Numbered from the stretch's first letter, positions 32,058-43,228 are shown. The stretch is DNA of 64,000 nt from Saccharum officinarum (GCA_020631735.1 CM036199.1:19757553-19821552); one strand, 5' to 3'. Translations and numbers: made by a program. The notes: generated by a model not told the origin, from the sequence alone.

Positions 32058-32157
32058 NNNNNNNNNNNNNNNNNNNNNNNNNNNNNNNNNNNNNNNNNNN
32101 NNNNNNNNNNNNNNNNNNNNNNNNNNNNNNNNNNNNNNNNNNNNNNNNNNNNNNNNN
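32058..32157. other. Assembly gap (100 N)
   Basis: Exactly 100 N, the conventional placeholder for a gap of unknown size. Copia sequence ends abruptly at the left side and unrelated sequence starts at the right. The copia 5' half, its 5' LTR and the rest of the Helitron helicase are absent. Confidence 0.98.
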
Positions 32158-32784
32158 AAAACACATTTTCAGGCTTTGTCACATCTACCTATCGGGCCGG
32201 GGGAGAATTTAGAATACAAAAGGTTTGATCCAAAAAAAAAAAGAAGTGTGATCATTGCTCCAAAAACAAAACCCTCCCAGAAACCAATTCAAAATTGTAG
32301 TTTTGGGAATGTCGCAGGACCTCCGAAGCACTCATTGCATGTGTCGATTCTCCAGATGGCCAAGTCAGAAAAAACCTATTTTACACGCACAAATTCGGGA
32401 ACCAGACGTGCACCAAAAACTCAAGAACTGGACTCCCCCTACCCTAAACCCTCTAGAAGAATGCGAGAGCCTTAAAGAACCATCGCCATTCCCGAAACCC
32501 ACACAGGGAAGAACAAGTCCTCGTTCATCCCCTCCCCAGCCAAGAACCTGAACATAGTACACAGCCACCCCTCCGGACCCTAGGGCCGGCGCGAACACGA
32601 AATTCTACAAGAACCCTGCGCAAGAAACTGCGCACGGCACCAAGAACCGAAACTACCGTGAGCCAGCATCCGTTCCCATCCGCACGGCGGCGACGCGGAC
32701 CCAATCGACACGCAATCGCGCAAGAAGCGCGTGAGCGCGCGCGGGGAAGCGGTGAGCGGGGAGTAGATGGGAGCGCGTACGTAC
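32158..32784. other. Region between the gap and the orphan exon
   Basis: Non-repetitive sequence, probably intron and 5' intron of the minus-strand exon at 32785-32946. GC-rich toward 32600-32784. Open frames here run through the predicted splice donor and show no recognised domain. Confidence 0.35.
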
Positions 32785-32946
32785 CGCGGCGCGCTGCGCG
32801 TCGGCGTCGAGATCCATGTCCGCCGCCGGCGAGAGGTCGTCGCCGCCCTCGCCCTCGCCCTCGTCCCTCTTCCTGCGTCGAGTCGCGCACGGCCAGAGGA
32901 GGGTGGTGGAGGGGCCCGCCTGCTGGTGGGGGTACTCTGCTTCCAT
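32785..32946 (-). CDS. Predicted first exon of an unidentified minus-strand gene
   Basis: I do not recognise the protein. A minus-strand ATG at 32946 opens a 54-codon GC-rich exon (MEAEYPHQQAGPST..., then a basic ATRRRKRDEGEGEGG and an acidic DMDLDADAQRAA). It ends at a strong GCCGCG|GTACGT donor. The leader upstream is pyrimidine-rich (about 32947-33060). The composition is that of a grass first coding exon. Downstream exons would lie at lower coordinates but are replaced by the assembly gap and the copia element. A MULE foldback element (33104) sits about 160 bp upstream of the ATG. It could be a real gene's start, a gene broken by the gap, or a captured fragment. Confidence 0.4.
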
Positions 32947-33103
32947 CTTGGACGGAAAGGGAGAGGAAAGGAAGCCTTCGCGAGGCGAGACGGGCGGGGG
33001 TAGGAGATGGGTTTCGGGCTGCGGGTCGGGCCGGACTCCGGATTCGATGCGCTGAGATGAGAATGGGATGGAGAGAGAGAGCACGCAGCCAACATTTTCT
33101 TTA

Positions 33104-34215
33104 GGAAAAAGTCTATTTTTTCTCCCCCAACTCTCACAAAAGTTCACTTTTCCTCCTTCAACTTCAAAACCGGATAAACCACCTCCCTTAACTTTTCAAA
33201 CCGTACATTTTACCTCCCTCGAGCGGTTTTGAAGGCGGTTTTACTAAGTAAACGGCGGTATGCTACAGTGTCAAGTGGTTTTGCTACAGTGCCCATGTTT
33301 TTTGTCTTTTCTTTTTTTATTTATTTCTGCTGAATCTTTAAAAAATCATAGTAAATCACAGAAAAATCATAAAATGAAAAATCTAATTTTGTTGCACTCC
33401 ACATGAGTAGATCTACACAGTGAATATATAATATGGTATGCTTTAGTATAAAGTTTTTGCTATGAAAGTTTTGCCTTTTTCTTTTTTATTCATTTGACTG
33501 AATCTTTGAAAAATCATAGTAAATCACAGAAAAATCATAAAATAGAAAATCTAATTTTGTTGGACTCCACATGAGTAGATCTAGATAGTAAACATATAAT
33601 ATGGTATGCTTTAGTCCAACAAAATAATTATAGAAGCAGCAGCTATGAATTATTGCAATTAATTATAGAAAAACATAGATCTAAAGTTACAACAAAAATT
33701 TTGTACTAAAATATACCATATTATATATTCACTATATAGATATGCTCATGTGGAGTCTAACAAAATTAGATTTTCTATTTTATGATTTTTTTTGTAATTT
33801 ACTATGATTTTTCAAAGATTCAACCAAAATAAATAAAAAAGAAAAAGGCAAAACCTTCGTAGCAAAAACTTTGTACTAAAGCATACCATATTATATGTTC
33901 ACTGTGTAGATCTAATCATGTGGAGTGCAACAAAATTGGATTTTCCATTTTATGATTTTTCTGTGATTTACTATGATTTTTCAAAGATTCAGCCGAAATA
34001 AATAAATAAAAAAGACAAAAACATGGGGCACTGTAGCAAAACCACTGGTCACTGTAGCATACCGCCGTTTACTGTAGCAAACACCTTCAAAACCGCTCGA
34101 GTGAGGTAAAATGCACGGTTTGAAAAGTTGAGGGAGGTGGTTTGTCTGGTTTTGAAGTTGAGGAAGGAAAAGTGGACTTTTGTGATAGTTGGGAGAAGAA
34201 AAATAGACTTTTTCC
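33104..34215. mobile_element. MULE-type foldback element A
   Basis: A 1112-bp palindrome-like element begins GGAAAAAGTC and ends GACTTTTTCC, with perfect 9-bp TSD TTTTCTTTA (33095-33103 and 34216-34224). The two arms mirror each other along most of the length (AATCATAGTAAATCACAG, CACATGAGTAGATCTAC motifs in both orientations). A 9-bp TSD indicates the Mutator superfamily. It encodes no transposase. Confidence 0.9.
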
Positions 34216-34281
34216 TTTTCTTTATACTGCTCGCCGGCCTCAACGGCTCTAAACTTCTTTTGGGCCGAGCCTTTATTGGTG

Positions 34282-35386
34282 GGAAAAAGTCTATTTTTCC
34301 TCCCCCAACTATCATAAAAGTCCACTTTTTCTCCCTCAACTTCAAAACCGGACAAACCACCTCCCTCAATTTTTCAAACCGTGCATCTTACCTCGCTCGA
34401 GCGGTTTTGCTACAGTAAACGTCGGTATGCTACAGTGTCCAGTGGTTTTGCTACAGTGCCCATGTTTTTGTCTTTTCTTTTTTTATTTATTTCGGCTGAA
34501 TCTTTGAAAAATCATAGTAAATCACAGAAAAATCATAAAATGGAAAATCCAATTTTGTTGCACTCCACATGATTAGATCTACACAATGAACATATAATAT
34601 GGTATGCTTTAATACAAAGTTTTTGCTATGAAGGTTTTGTCTTTTTCTTTTTTATTTATTTCGGCTGAATTTTTTAAAAATCATAGTAAATTACAAAAAA
34701 AAAATCATAAAATAGAAAATCTAATTTTGTTAGACTCCACATGAGCATATCTATATAGTGAACATATAATATGGTATATTTTAGTACAAAATTTTTGTTG
34801 TAGTTTTAGATCTATGTTTTTCTATAATTAATTGCAATAATTCATAGCTGCTGCTTCTATAATTATTTTGTTGGACTAAAGCATACCATATTATATGTTT
34901 ACTGTCTAGATCTACTCATGTGGAGTCCAACAAAATTAGATTTTCGATTTTATGATTTTTCTATGATTTACTATGATTTTTCAAAGATTCAGTCAAATAA
35001 ATAAAAAAGAAAAAGACAAAACTTTTGTAGCAAAAACTTTGTACTAAAGCATACCATATTATATGTTCACTGTGTAGATCTACTCATGTGGAGTGCAACA
35101 AAATTAGATTTTCCATTTTATGATTTTTCTATGATTTACTATGATTTTTTAAAGATTCAGTTGAAATAAATAAAAAAGAAAAGACAAAAACATGGGCACT
35201 GTAGCAAAACCACTGAACACTGTAGCTTACCTCCGTTTACTGTAGCAAAACCGCCTTCAAAACCGCTCGAGGAAGGTAAAATGCACGGTTTGAAAAGTTG
35301 AGGGAGGTAGTTTGTCCGGTTTTAAAGTTGAGGGAGAAAAAGTGAACTTTTGTGAGAGTTGAGGGGAGGAAAAATAGACTTTTTCC
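34282..35386. mobile_element. MULE-type foldback element B
   Basis: Sister of element A, starting 66 bp to its right. It is 1105 bp with GGAAAAAGTC...GACTTTTTCC ends and its own perfect 9-bp TSD TTATTGGTG (34273-34281 and 35387-35395). The different TSDs show two separate insertions and not a tandem duplication. Confidence 0.9.
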
Positions 35387-35416
35387 TTATTGGTGTCGTC
35401 AGCCCAGATGTATATG

Positions 35417-35622
35417 TTTAGGCCCAGTAATAAAAATTGTCTGAACATTGATTAATTAGGCTTAAAATGTTCGTCTCGCAAAGTACAACAAAACTGTGTG
35501 ATTAGTTTTTTATTTCATCTATATTTAGTACCCCATGTATGTGCCGGTATTTCGATGTAACTGAGAATCTTCTTTTTGCATAGTAAAATTTAGGGTAGAA
35601 ATTGAGAACTAAACAAGAGCGG
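35417..35622. mobile_element. Partial Tourist-like MITE
   Basis: Contains the internal sequence of the family seen at 54695-54969 (GATTAATTAGGCTTAAAATG, CTCGCAAAGTACAACAAAA) and a right end GAGAACTAAACAAGAGC. The left end is degraded. No TSD was found. Confidence 0.5.
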
Positions 35623-35774
35623 TGTGTTTGAGAGAGCAGACGACGTCATGTACGGTCGGATGCTTTCGAATGTCGCAATCAGAGGACGAAACCAATAGTC
35701 ATGTGAAGTTGTCAACTACTCTTCCGTCCAACAAAAGATACAATTATAAGATACGTGCAATTCAAACTGACTCA

Positions 35775-36006
35775 GGATGTGTTTAGTTCCTAAAATATTT
35801 TGATTTTGGGTACTGTAGCCTTTTGTTTTATTTAACAATTACTGTTTAATCATGGACTAATTAGGCTCAAAAAATTTGTCTTGCAATTTCACGGTGAACT
35901 ATGCAATTAGTTTTTTTTGTTTCGTCTACATTTAATGCCACATGCATATGCCGCAAGATTCAATGTGATGTTTTAGGGTTAAATATTTTGGAAACTAAAT
36001 ATAGCC
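35775..36006. mobile_element. Tourist-like MITE
   Basis: Ends GGATGTGTTTAGTTCC and GGAAACTAAATATAGCC, flanked by TCA (35772-35774 and 36007-36009). The internal CTAATTAGGCTCAAAA motif is shared with the other copies in the window. The 3-bp TSD suggests PIF/Harbinger. Confidence 0.7.
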
Positions 36007-36453
36007 TCAAGTTTCACCAAGTATATAGTAAATAGTATTATCATTTATGTCTCCAAATAAATTTATTATAAAAATATATTCTATAAGTAATCTACTGATA
36101 CTTATTTTGTATTATAAATATTATTTTTTTTATATAAATTTAATCAAAGTTTAAACTATTTGGCTTCTCGAAAAACAAGAATTGCATGTTTTTTTAAGAG
36201 GGAGCACTGTACTATAGAAGGCACGCAGACGGCAGCATGCTAGTATTTGTTTACAGCTACGGGCACAGCGAGGCTGACCTGGTACACTGAAACTTTGGGT
36301 ACGCTAACCTTGACAGATTCGTTTTCTCGGAATGGTGTGGAAAATCTCAAGTGACCAACAAAACAAGCACTGTGCATAAATGGCCAAGTTTTCGCAACAA
36401 GCCAACAAAAACGTAGATGGATGTTGCGCTCAGCCACTCACCGACAAGAATAA

Positions 36454-36701
36454 GGGCATGTTTGGTTCCACCCTAAAGTTTAGTGGCTCTTAAAGTTTAA
36501 TGACCTCTCTAAAGTTCAACGACCCCTTGTTTGCTTATAATGACTAAAGATTACTAAAGCAGTTATCCCATGTACACTTTTAGTCACTTTTAATTACCCA
36601 TTGGTGACTAAAAACCACTAAACTTTAGTGGTCCCTAAACTTTAGTATAGGTGTTTAGCATTTTAGTGACTAAATTTTAAGAGGGTGAACCAAACAAGCC
36701 C
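36454..36701. mobile_element. Tourist MITE
   Basis: Begins GGGCATGTTTGGTTCCACCC and ends GGGTGAACCAAACAAGCCC, flanked by TAA on the left and TGA on the right (one mismatch). The inner sequence repeats AAAGTTTAGTG-type motifs in both orientations. Confidence 0.75.
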
Positions 36702-38199
36702 TGATGTCTTAGGCGTCTCACTCTCAGAGAAAAATCTATGGTTGTGGACAAAATTTTCCTTTCACCAACCGCAGTTCTAAAGAGCTTGGTAAAAGACCAC
36801 CTTTTTCCTTGCCCTTTTAGCCATCAAGATTTAAATTCTACGGCTGCGGACAAAATTTGTGAAGCTGCAGGTAAATGATTAACAGATACTTCATCCATTC
36901 TTGAAATATAAGAGATTCAAGTGATTTTTCCATAAAAATAAAGAGCTTGGCAATAGACCATCTTGCCTCTCTCCTCCCCATTCATTTCAGAAGAAAATGG
37001 AGCGCGTGGAACTATGGTAGTAACAAGATGTAAGCTACAAGGGCAAAATAATTGGCACGGATATCTAAGAAAAACTCGGCAACAATTTGATAAGGGTTAC
37101 ATAGAGAAAGTACTTTCTCACAATTTGGTATTAGCCAATGCAATATCACTTATGTTACTTGTAGCGAAAAACGCCGATCATTTCACTTATCAATAAATTC
37201 CTTTGGCCCTTTTTTATCACTCCATGCTAGAGGAATGTCATGAGAAGGAGAAGGCAAGCGGGGTGATGTGGCAAGGCAACAATACACTACCAGTTGTAGT
37301 GGTGCAATACTAAATAAAGACTTGATCTAGGGGAGAGACGTCCCCTTGACTTCATTCTTAGGAAAAAACTTGGTGGGCGATGGGCTCTCCGTTCCTTGCG
37401 TGCGCCCCCCACATCGATGGTTGCCGCGTGGACACGGTCTTCATCCTACGGCAGCAGCAAACGACGCTTCGGAGCTCAGCTTCACGATTCCATCGTCTCG
37501 AAGTCAGCCGGCACCAAACGAACGACGGCTCGGCTTCACTTCCATCGGCTCACTTCCATCGTTACTCAAAAGTCTTTGTTTCGTCTCTTACGAGTCCGCC
37601 GCCGCCGCCATTAGCCCTAGGCCCGTTTGCACACCCCCACTGCCGCATCCATGGATGAAGCAGCGACCTCCACAAATCGCGTGCAGCCAACGAAGGGGAA
37701 TGGTCCTGATGCAGGGACGGCGCCTTCCTGCCGAGGTCGACGTCGCTGATCTGGGCCACCTGCCGCTGGCGGCGAGCATCCAGGCCGGAGGAGGCGCATC
37801 TGCTCCCGGCTGATCTGGGCCACCTGCTGCTATGCGATGCGGCTGCGAGCCCCCTGCCGTCGCCGCCGCGACATCCTGTTCCGAATCTGACCGCTCGATT
37901 TGTTGAGTCGAGAGCCTACGAAGCCGAGGGAGCCGGGCGAGTAAATCACCGTGGAGCCGAGAGAGCCTATGGAGCCAAGTGAACCAGCACGCGCGAGCTG
38001 CCGAGGGAGACTCCTCGCGTCGTCTGATGCAGGTCAAGCCCACGCGTCGTGCATCTGGTCAGGGGGCGCATTCGGGAGGTAATGAGCCCAGAGTCCATCC
38101 AAGTTTTTTCCCATTCTTAGAGAAGGGGCCCACCGAACCCGGAACAGGCAGGAACATCACGCGCGCACGCTACTTTGGCGGCCGTGAACCCATCTGCAA
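36702..38199. other. Gene-free spacer with a GC-rich block
   Basis: The left part is AT-rich without clear elements. About 37380-38100 is GC-rich and gives overlapping open frames on both strands, but none shows a known domain, clear splice structure or codon continuity. I regard it as an uncharacterised repeat or a decayed gene-like fragment. Confidence 0.4.
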
Positions 38200-38205
38200 A
38201 AGTTG

Positions 38206-38300
38206 AGGTGGGGCACACTACCATGCAGCACCAGGGATCGAACCGTGGTGGAGAGCTCCGCACCTCGGGTGCTCAACCACATCGATCCACATCATCACAA
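38206..38300 (-). repeat. tRNA-like SINE head (A and B boxes)
   Basis: On the minus strand, TGGTTGAGCACC (about 38268-38279) resembles an RNA polymerase III A box. GGTTCGATCCC (38234-38244) matches the B box consensus at the right distance. No cloverleaf tRNA can be completed, so a tRNA-derived SINE is more likely than a tRNA gene. The tail and TSD were not found. Confidence 0.4.
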
Positions 38301-38882
38301 GGAATCCACCAAATCACTGTAAGCTCGAACATTAAATTGCATTTGTAGCAATGCACTTAGAAGACAAGAAAACTACAATTAACGATATAAAATATTCAAC
38401 TTTACGAAACTGATGGAAACAACTCCATCTCCTTGATCATGTGGCATGTGCTGCGTATATAAAGCTATAAGAAACCATGGTCGGAACCATACCTGATCCA
38501 GTAATTCACTCAATGGAATCAAGAGATCAAGATATACAAATCAACGATTGATCCATAGCAGGCAGGGAGGAGAGAGGCAACGGTTCACTTTGAAGTTTTT
38601 TTTTTGAGAGAAATTCACTTTGAAGTTAATTATCATACTTTTTTTTATCATATATATGCATGTTCTAGTTCTACGCCATGAGATGAATAATATACGAGGA
38701 ATTGTGTATTGTCCCACCAGATTCAATTGTAATCTCTTTTTACAAACTCATTAATCAACAATCATCATGAACCATTTATCGGTGAGAAGGATTTAATACA
38801 TGGATGAACGAAAGAAGAATGGGCCGACCACGCTTTTTTGATAAAAAAATGTATAGATCAGGAGCCTGGCCAAATACACCGA

Positions 38883-39041
38883 GGGCCGGTTCAGTTCTTT
38901 TTTTTTTTGCAAAATGACACTGTAGTGATTTTCGTTGTTATTTGACAATTAGTGTCCAATCATGGTCTAATTAGGCTTAAAAGATTTGTCTCGTCCATTT
39001 CGTCTAAACTGTGTAATTAGTTTTATTTTTTTTTATCTATA
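38883..39041. mobile_element. Left part of a MITE split by a Helitron
   Basis: Begins GGGCCGGTTCAGTTC and carries GACAATTAGTGTCCAATCATGG and CTAATTAGGCTTAAAAGATT. It stops at ...TTATCTATA (39041). The sibling MITE at 48545-48786 continues ATCTATA|TTTAATG. The missing right part of this copy is found at 43229-43315. Confidence 0.85.
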
Positions 39042-39052
39042 CTAGTTGAGTG

Positions 39053-39070
39053 CCCGTACGTTGCAACGGG
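39053..39070 (-). terminator. Helitron 3' subterminal hairpin
   Basis: The 18 bases CCCGTACGTTGCAACGGG form a 5-bp stem (CCCGT/ACGGG) with a short loop, ending 11 bases from the CTAG terminus. By family knowledge this hairpin marks the end of Helitron transposition. Confidence 0.8.
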
Positions 39071-40535
39071 ACAAATAAAAATAACACGATAATACACATA
39101 TCACTCGATAGCAACCAATAGATGATGCATCACGCATGTCTGGACATATATTTATCGAAATATTTATTTTCCCCTATTGTGTTCAGAAAAAAATAAATTA
39201 CAAAATAAAGTAACGTTTTGGTCAAATAGAATCGTAATCAGGGATCCTGAGACTTTTACATGAATGACATCTCATTTCTGTGCCATCTCATGATAAAACA
39301 AATAGTTAATGTTGTGGTGCTTGGATCTCCAACCTCTTGTCATTTGTCCTTTATGACATTGACCTGCAGCAAACTTGACCTCATGTACTAATCAGTTATT
39401 TAAATAGAACATCAGTAAACACCTTGACCAAATTATATGAGTAGGAATGAAAATTAATGTTACTTATTACAATAAACAAGCAGTGCAGATTGTTTCTCCG
39501 CCAAAAGAAAGTGCATAGTAACACAACATGACAAAAGATATCCCCTTAAAAGACATTTAGGCATTCCCTTGAAAAAAACAAAACTATCAGGCAACAAAGA
39601 ACTATTAGATTATTTCTTATTGTCTACTAAAACAAATGGAGTGAGTAGATTCATGCTGATCATTGTCAATTCAAAAGAAAACAACATACCTGACTAAAAC
39701 TACAAGTGATGCAACATTCTCGATTGCCTGCCTATCAAAAAATTTTATCACCTGAAATCCCCTACTGCAGTTATCCTAACTTTTTTGCCCTCTTAATTTG
39801 AGATGACCCGTTGGCATGTTACACATTAACATGCATAATCAATAGCTCGGCAACTATTCTGAATATGTATGTTGCTATCTATAATAAATCAACGGCTGAA
39901 CTATGCGAATCAAGATTGTTTTCCATGATACCTCCAAGTTAAGCTAAAGAATTAACTGAAGCAATTCAGTGGAGGAGAAAAAAAAGGTAGTGTAATAGTG
40001 TTCATAGGCCAATCAGAAAGGATAATAAGGTGCAGAAATTGTCAGGAAAGGAGCACCAATTGATTGAGATTCAGGGAATGACATACTCCTTGGATCTTCT
40101 TCCTCAAGTCAGGCCGTGTGCTGCTCCTGCTCTCCCCCACGTCACAGGTGGCTGAAGATGCCTGCGTGTGCCCCTGCAAGAAGCAGTAGGAAGGACCACC
40201 CAGGCCCAGAAAAGGTGGCGTGCAACTGACTTGCCCGGCAGGCCTTCTCCATGGTGGTAGCCGGCTGCACAGCGAAATAATGTGATGCCCGTGACTTCAA
40301 ATAGTCAGATTACAATTTGGTTCTACAGTCAAATACAGTCAATCTTCTATTTCGAAGTTGTAACTCTACTACAGTCTTCTAATGCTTCCATTTTTCAAAC
40401 AAGATCCAACTAAAATTTCTTTGAATAAGAGGGAAGGTAGGAGAAGGTCATACCATAATTAGTTTCCCTTCACACCTTCTGTCGATCAGCTGTCAGTCAA
40501 CAAAAAAGGCTTGAGACCCTCAGAGTATCTCCATT

Positions 40536-40745
40536 GTTGCCACTTGAGGAAGAGCTCCTGCTTCTCGTCGCCGAAGGCCTTCTCTTAGAGATCCTTGTTC
40601 TAGAACTCGCCATAGACGTTGTAGCACACGCATTGGCCCTAGTAGTCAGCGTTGTGGTAGAAGACTATGTTCTCCAGCTTCAGCAGGTTGAGGTCGATGT
40701 CGAGGAGTGATTCATCCCCCACCAGCGGCACGCCCCAGATCAGCC
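40536..40745 (-). pseudogene. Captured patellin (SEC14/CRAL-TRIO) fragment
   Basis: The minus-strand frame reads LIWGVPLVGDE, then SLLDIDLNLLKLENIVFYHNAD, CVCYNVYGEF, KAFGDEKQE and LFLKWQ. These match the plant patellin pattern of a CRAL-TRIO N-terminal segment joined to the CRAL-TRIO domain (WGVPLLGDE, VFYRGAD, VCYNVYGEF, EKAFGDE, FLKW). Patellins are phosphoinositide-binding SEC14 proteins. The part between GDE and SLLD is missing compared with intact family members. Three in-frame stops (after HNADY, GEF and KDL) lie where Gln, Gln/Lys or similar codons are expected. It is a dead gene fragment inside the Helitron. Confidence 0.75.
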
Positions 40746-40964
40746 TGGGATAAGGGTTTGTTCAAATTAATAGCGAGATTGCCATGGGAACCAAGCATCC
40801 TCCCAATCTAAAAACTTTGGATCTAAACAACACATCAAGGAGGCAATGAAACCTAAATAAAGCTACTACACATGTTGCTCAAAATTAGGTCCATGAAATC
40901 CAAATCATATAGTAGGCATCCAGCTCATACAATCAATTCACAAATCACAAGGCAGTGGCAATAA

Positions 40965-41040
40965 CTCACCTCCATAGTGAAGGTAGAGGTTCTGTGAGAT
41001 CGAAATTGGCATATCTGAAAGGTAAGGGTGTTCCTGCATA
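40965..41040 (-). other. Exon-like segment inside the Helitron
   Basis: On the minus strand a segment of about 65 bp is bounded by a TGCAG acceptor and a GAG|GTGAG donor and encodes roughly EHPYLSDMPISISQN. I do not recognise the protein. It may be part of the same or another captured gene. Confidence 0.35.
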
Positions 41041-43190
41041 GGAGTGGTTAAATCAAACATATCAACAGTGATGCAGTGAATCTGAATCTGAAAAAGTAAA
41101 AGCTATTTTTTTCATCAAATGGGGAATGATAATGGATGCATTATTAGTTCCTTACCTTCGTATGTTTCCAAGTCCACGAGGGCTCATTCCTCTAGAGTTT
41201 TAGCCCTTATAAGAAACAGAATGCAAAAAGGTAGCATCTACCCATCTACCTACAGAAGCAGGGAAAAACTTAGCTCGTGCCACAAATGTAAACACCATGA
41301 CAAACTAACAAATCATTGCCTAAGCGTGCATCAACAAAATCTCTTGGCTTGCAGATTATCCTTATAATCAATGTGCTGAACCTCCATGGCACCTTTGTCA
41401 ATCGATCAGAAACGACAAATTCAGCATGAAACAGCCATGCACTTAGCAATGATCAGCACGAAAGAGAACACGGCCGACTTTAACAGCGTACCACACCACT
41501 GCTTTGACCATCACGGGCTCACATGTGTTCTATTTCAAGAAGGAAGATGATGCCATTCATGAGCCCATCGCTGCAAGTAGACAATATATACAAATTCAGC
41601 CACACAAGGATTTGACAATGAAAGAACTGGAACAAGAGGATGTATAGCCTATGCTCAACCACAACTAAATTATTACGACTTCTAGATATCATGTTCACAT
41701 TCACCACTCTGAACCTCACTGTGATGTCTGAGCAAAGCTATAAGCTATCCACCTGCAGTAAAAATGGCTTCCACTAATTCTGCATTTGGACAAGGCATGT
41801 GTATGTTTTTTTACATCTGCTTCCACTACAATCCCATACATTCCAGTTCCAAAATATTTGCTGCTAGACTATGATAGAAGTAAATTATCTCCACACAGTA
41901 TGCAAAGTAGTGGAAGAAGATGTACCTTACTCCTGCTGCACATCAATTAAGAAGATTTGATGGACAATGTAGGAAACTCTGTTCTTTTGTCCATCCATCC
42001 TCTCATTTGAGGATATGGCAGAGCTTTTCATAGAAGGGAGATTTTCTAAAGCAAGTCAGAGTAAGGAAGATGTACCTCTTAGTAGTTGTGTTGTGCTCCT
42101 AGCACTTTGGACCAAATGTTGCACGTCACGGCCATGGGGACAGGGTCACCGCCGACGCTGGCATTCCTTCTCCTGGATTATGTTGTGGCATGCACAATAT
42201 AAGGTCAGACAGATTCTTTTAGTGAAGAGCAGTAGGTTCTCATCCACGTTTTTCATGTGTGTAGGTATTAAGTGATACTTCTAGTCTAAAAAGAGTATGG
42301 AGTGATACTATCATCTAAAAAACAAGAAAATAGTGTCACAGATAATGAGTTGTTCTTTGATTTGGAGAATGTAAGACGAAGAGTGTTAGGGACCTCGATA
42401 ATTGGATCTCACAATTTGAAATCACAGTACAATCTGGAAACTCTAAGATTCTAGAAGGGAAAAAGAAGATGCATCCATGAATGAAGAGTGCAATGGATCC
42501 TAAAATATTCCCCACTGATCAAATAAATGAATACCTAATCTGCCCTAAAATAGACATTTTTTGAAACACCTAAACTACGAGAGGCACAACACAAGAGCAC
42601 AAAGGCCAATCTCTCGCACAACACAGGAGCACAGGTTGGCGGCAGTCAAAAGATAGAGGCAGGAGAAAGAGGAGCTCACCGGGGCAGGGCACCTGACTCC
42701 GATGAGAACCAGCTCCAGCGTACATTGGAGGAGGACCGCCAGTTCGTGACGTAGGCTCACCAACGTCGTCGTTGCCGCTCTGCCTCCGCAGCTGGGAAGC
42801 CGCTCTGCCTCCGCCTTCGCCGCTCGGACGCCGCTCCGCGCTCTGCCTCTGCCGTCTCCTCAACTTGGACACCACTCTGCCTCCGGGCCGCCGCTGGGAC
42901 GCCGATCTGCCTCCTCCGCTGGGACACCGCTGCCTCTTTCTTAGCGCGGGGACCGAGGTGGGGTGGGGGAGATCGGAAGCGAGGGAGCGGCGGTTTAACA
43001 GGCTCGACTGAGCTGTCGAGGCAGGGCGGGGGGTGGGGGGGAGGGGAGCGAGGGAGCACCGGTTTCTTTTGACCGGGCGGGGAAGACGGGGGGATCGTAA
43101 GGAGACGTGGGGAGGCCCGGAGCGACGCGGTCCTTTGACGAGGGGGAAGGTGGTTTGTCGCGCGATTGAGCGAAGCGAAGCTATTAGGTA
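41041..43190. other. Remaining Helitron interior
   Basis: AT-rich sequence to about 42570, then a GC-rich block (42570-43150) close to the Helitron 5' end. The long open frames in this block are of low complexity (Arg, Ser, Pro-rich) and appear on both strands. I see no protein family. It may be captured promoter/5' UTR or first-exon sequence. Confidence 0.4.
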
Positions 43191-43228
43191 GTCAGACGAT
43201 GACATTTGGCTCTTTTTAGGAGTAAAGA

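Larger units (their letters stand above)
39042..43228 (-). mobile_element. Non-autonomous Helitron carrying captured gene sequence
   Basis: On the minus strand it begins TCTTTACTCCTAAAAAG (at 43228) and ends ...ACTCAACTAG (at 39042), with the 3' hairpin CCCGT...ACGGG at 39053-39070, about 11 bases from the terminus. It sits exactly between host A (39041) and T (43229). These are the canonical Helitron features: 5' TC, 3' CTRR, subterminal hairpin, AT insertion and no TSD. No Rep/helicase is present, so it is non-autonomous. The interior holds a degraded patellin fragment and other exon-like pieces. A family-identical unoccupied site exists at 48545-48786. Confidence 0.9.

Noticed and set aside
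33104..35386. A tandem duplication of one element
   Set aside because: Different perfect 9-bp TSDs show two separate insertions.
37346..37823. Open frames of 90-155 codons in the GC-rich block
   Set aside because: Overlap on both strands, no conserved motif, no consistent splice context.
38234..38280. A tRNA gene
   Set aside because: A and B boxes are present, but no acceptor stem or anticodon arm can be formed.
42570..43205. 211-codon minus-strand open frame near the Helitron 5' end
   Set aside because: Low-complexity Arg/Ser/Pro sequence crossing the element's terminal region. Equal frames exist on the other strand.
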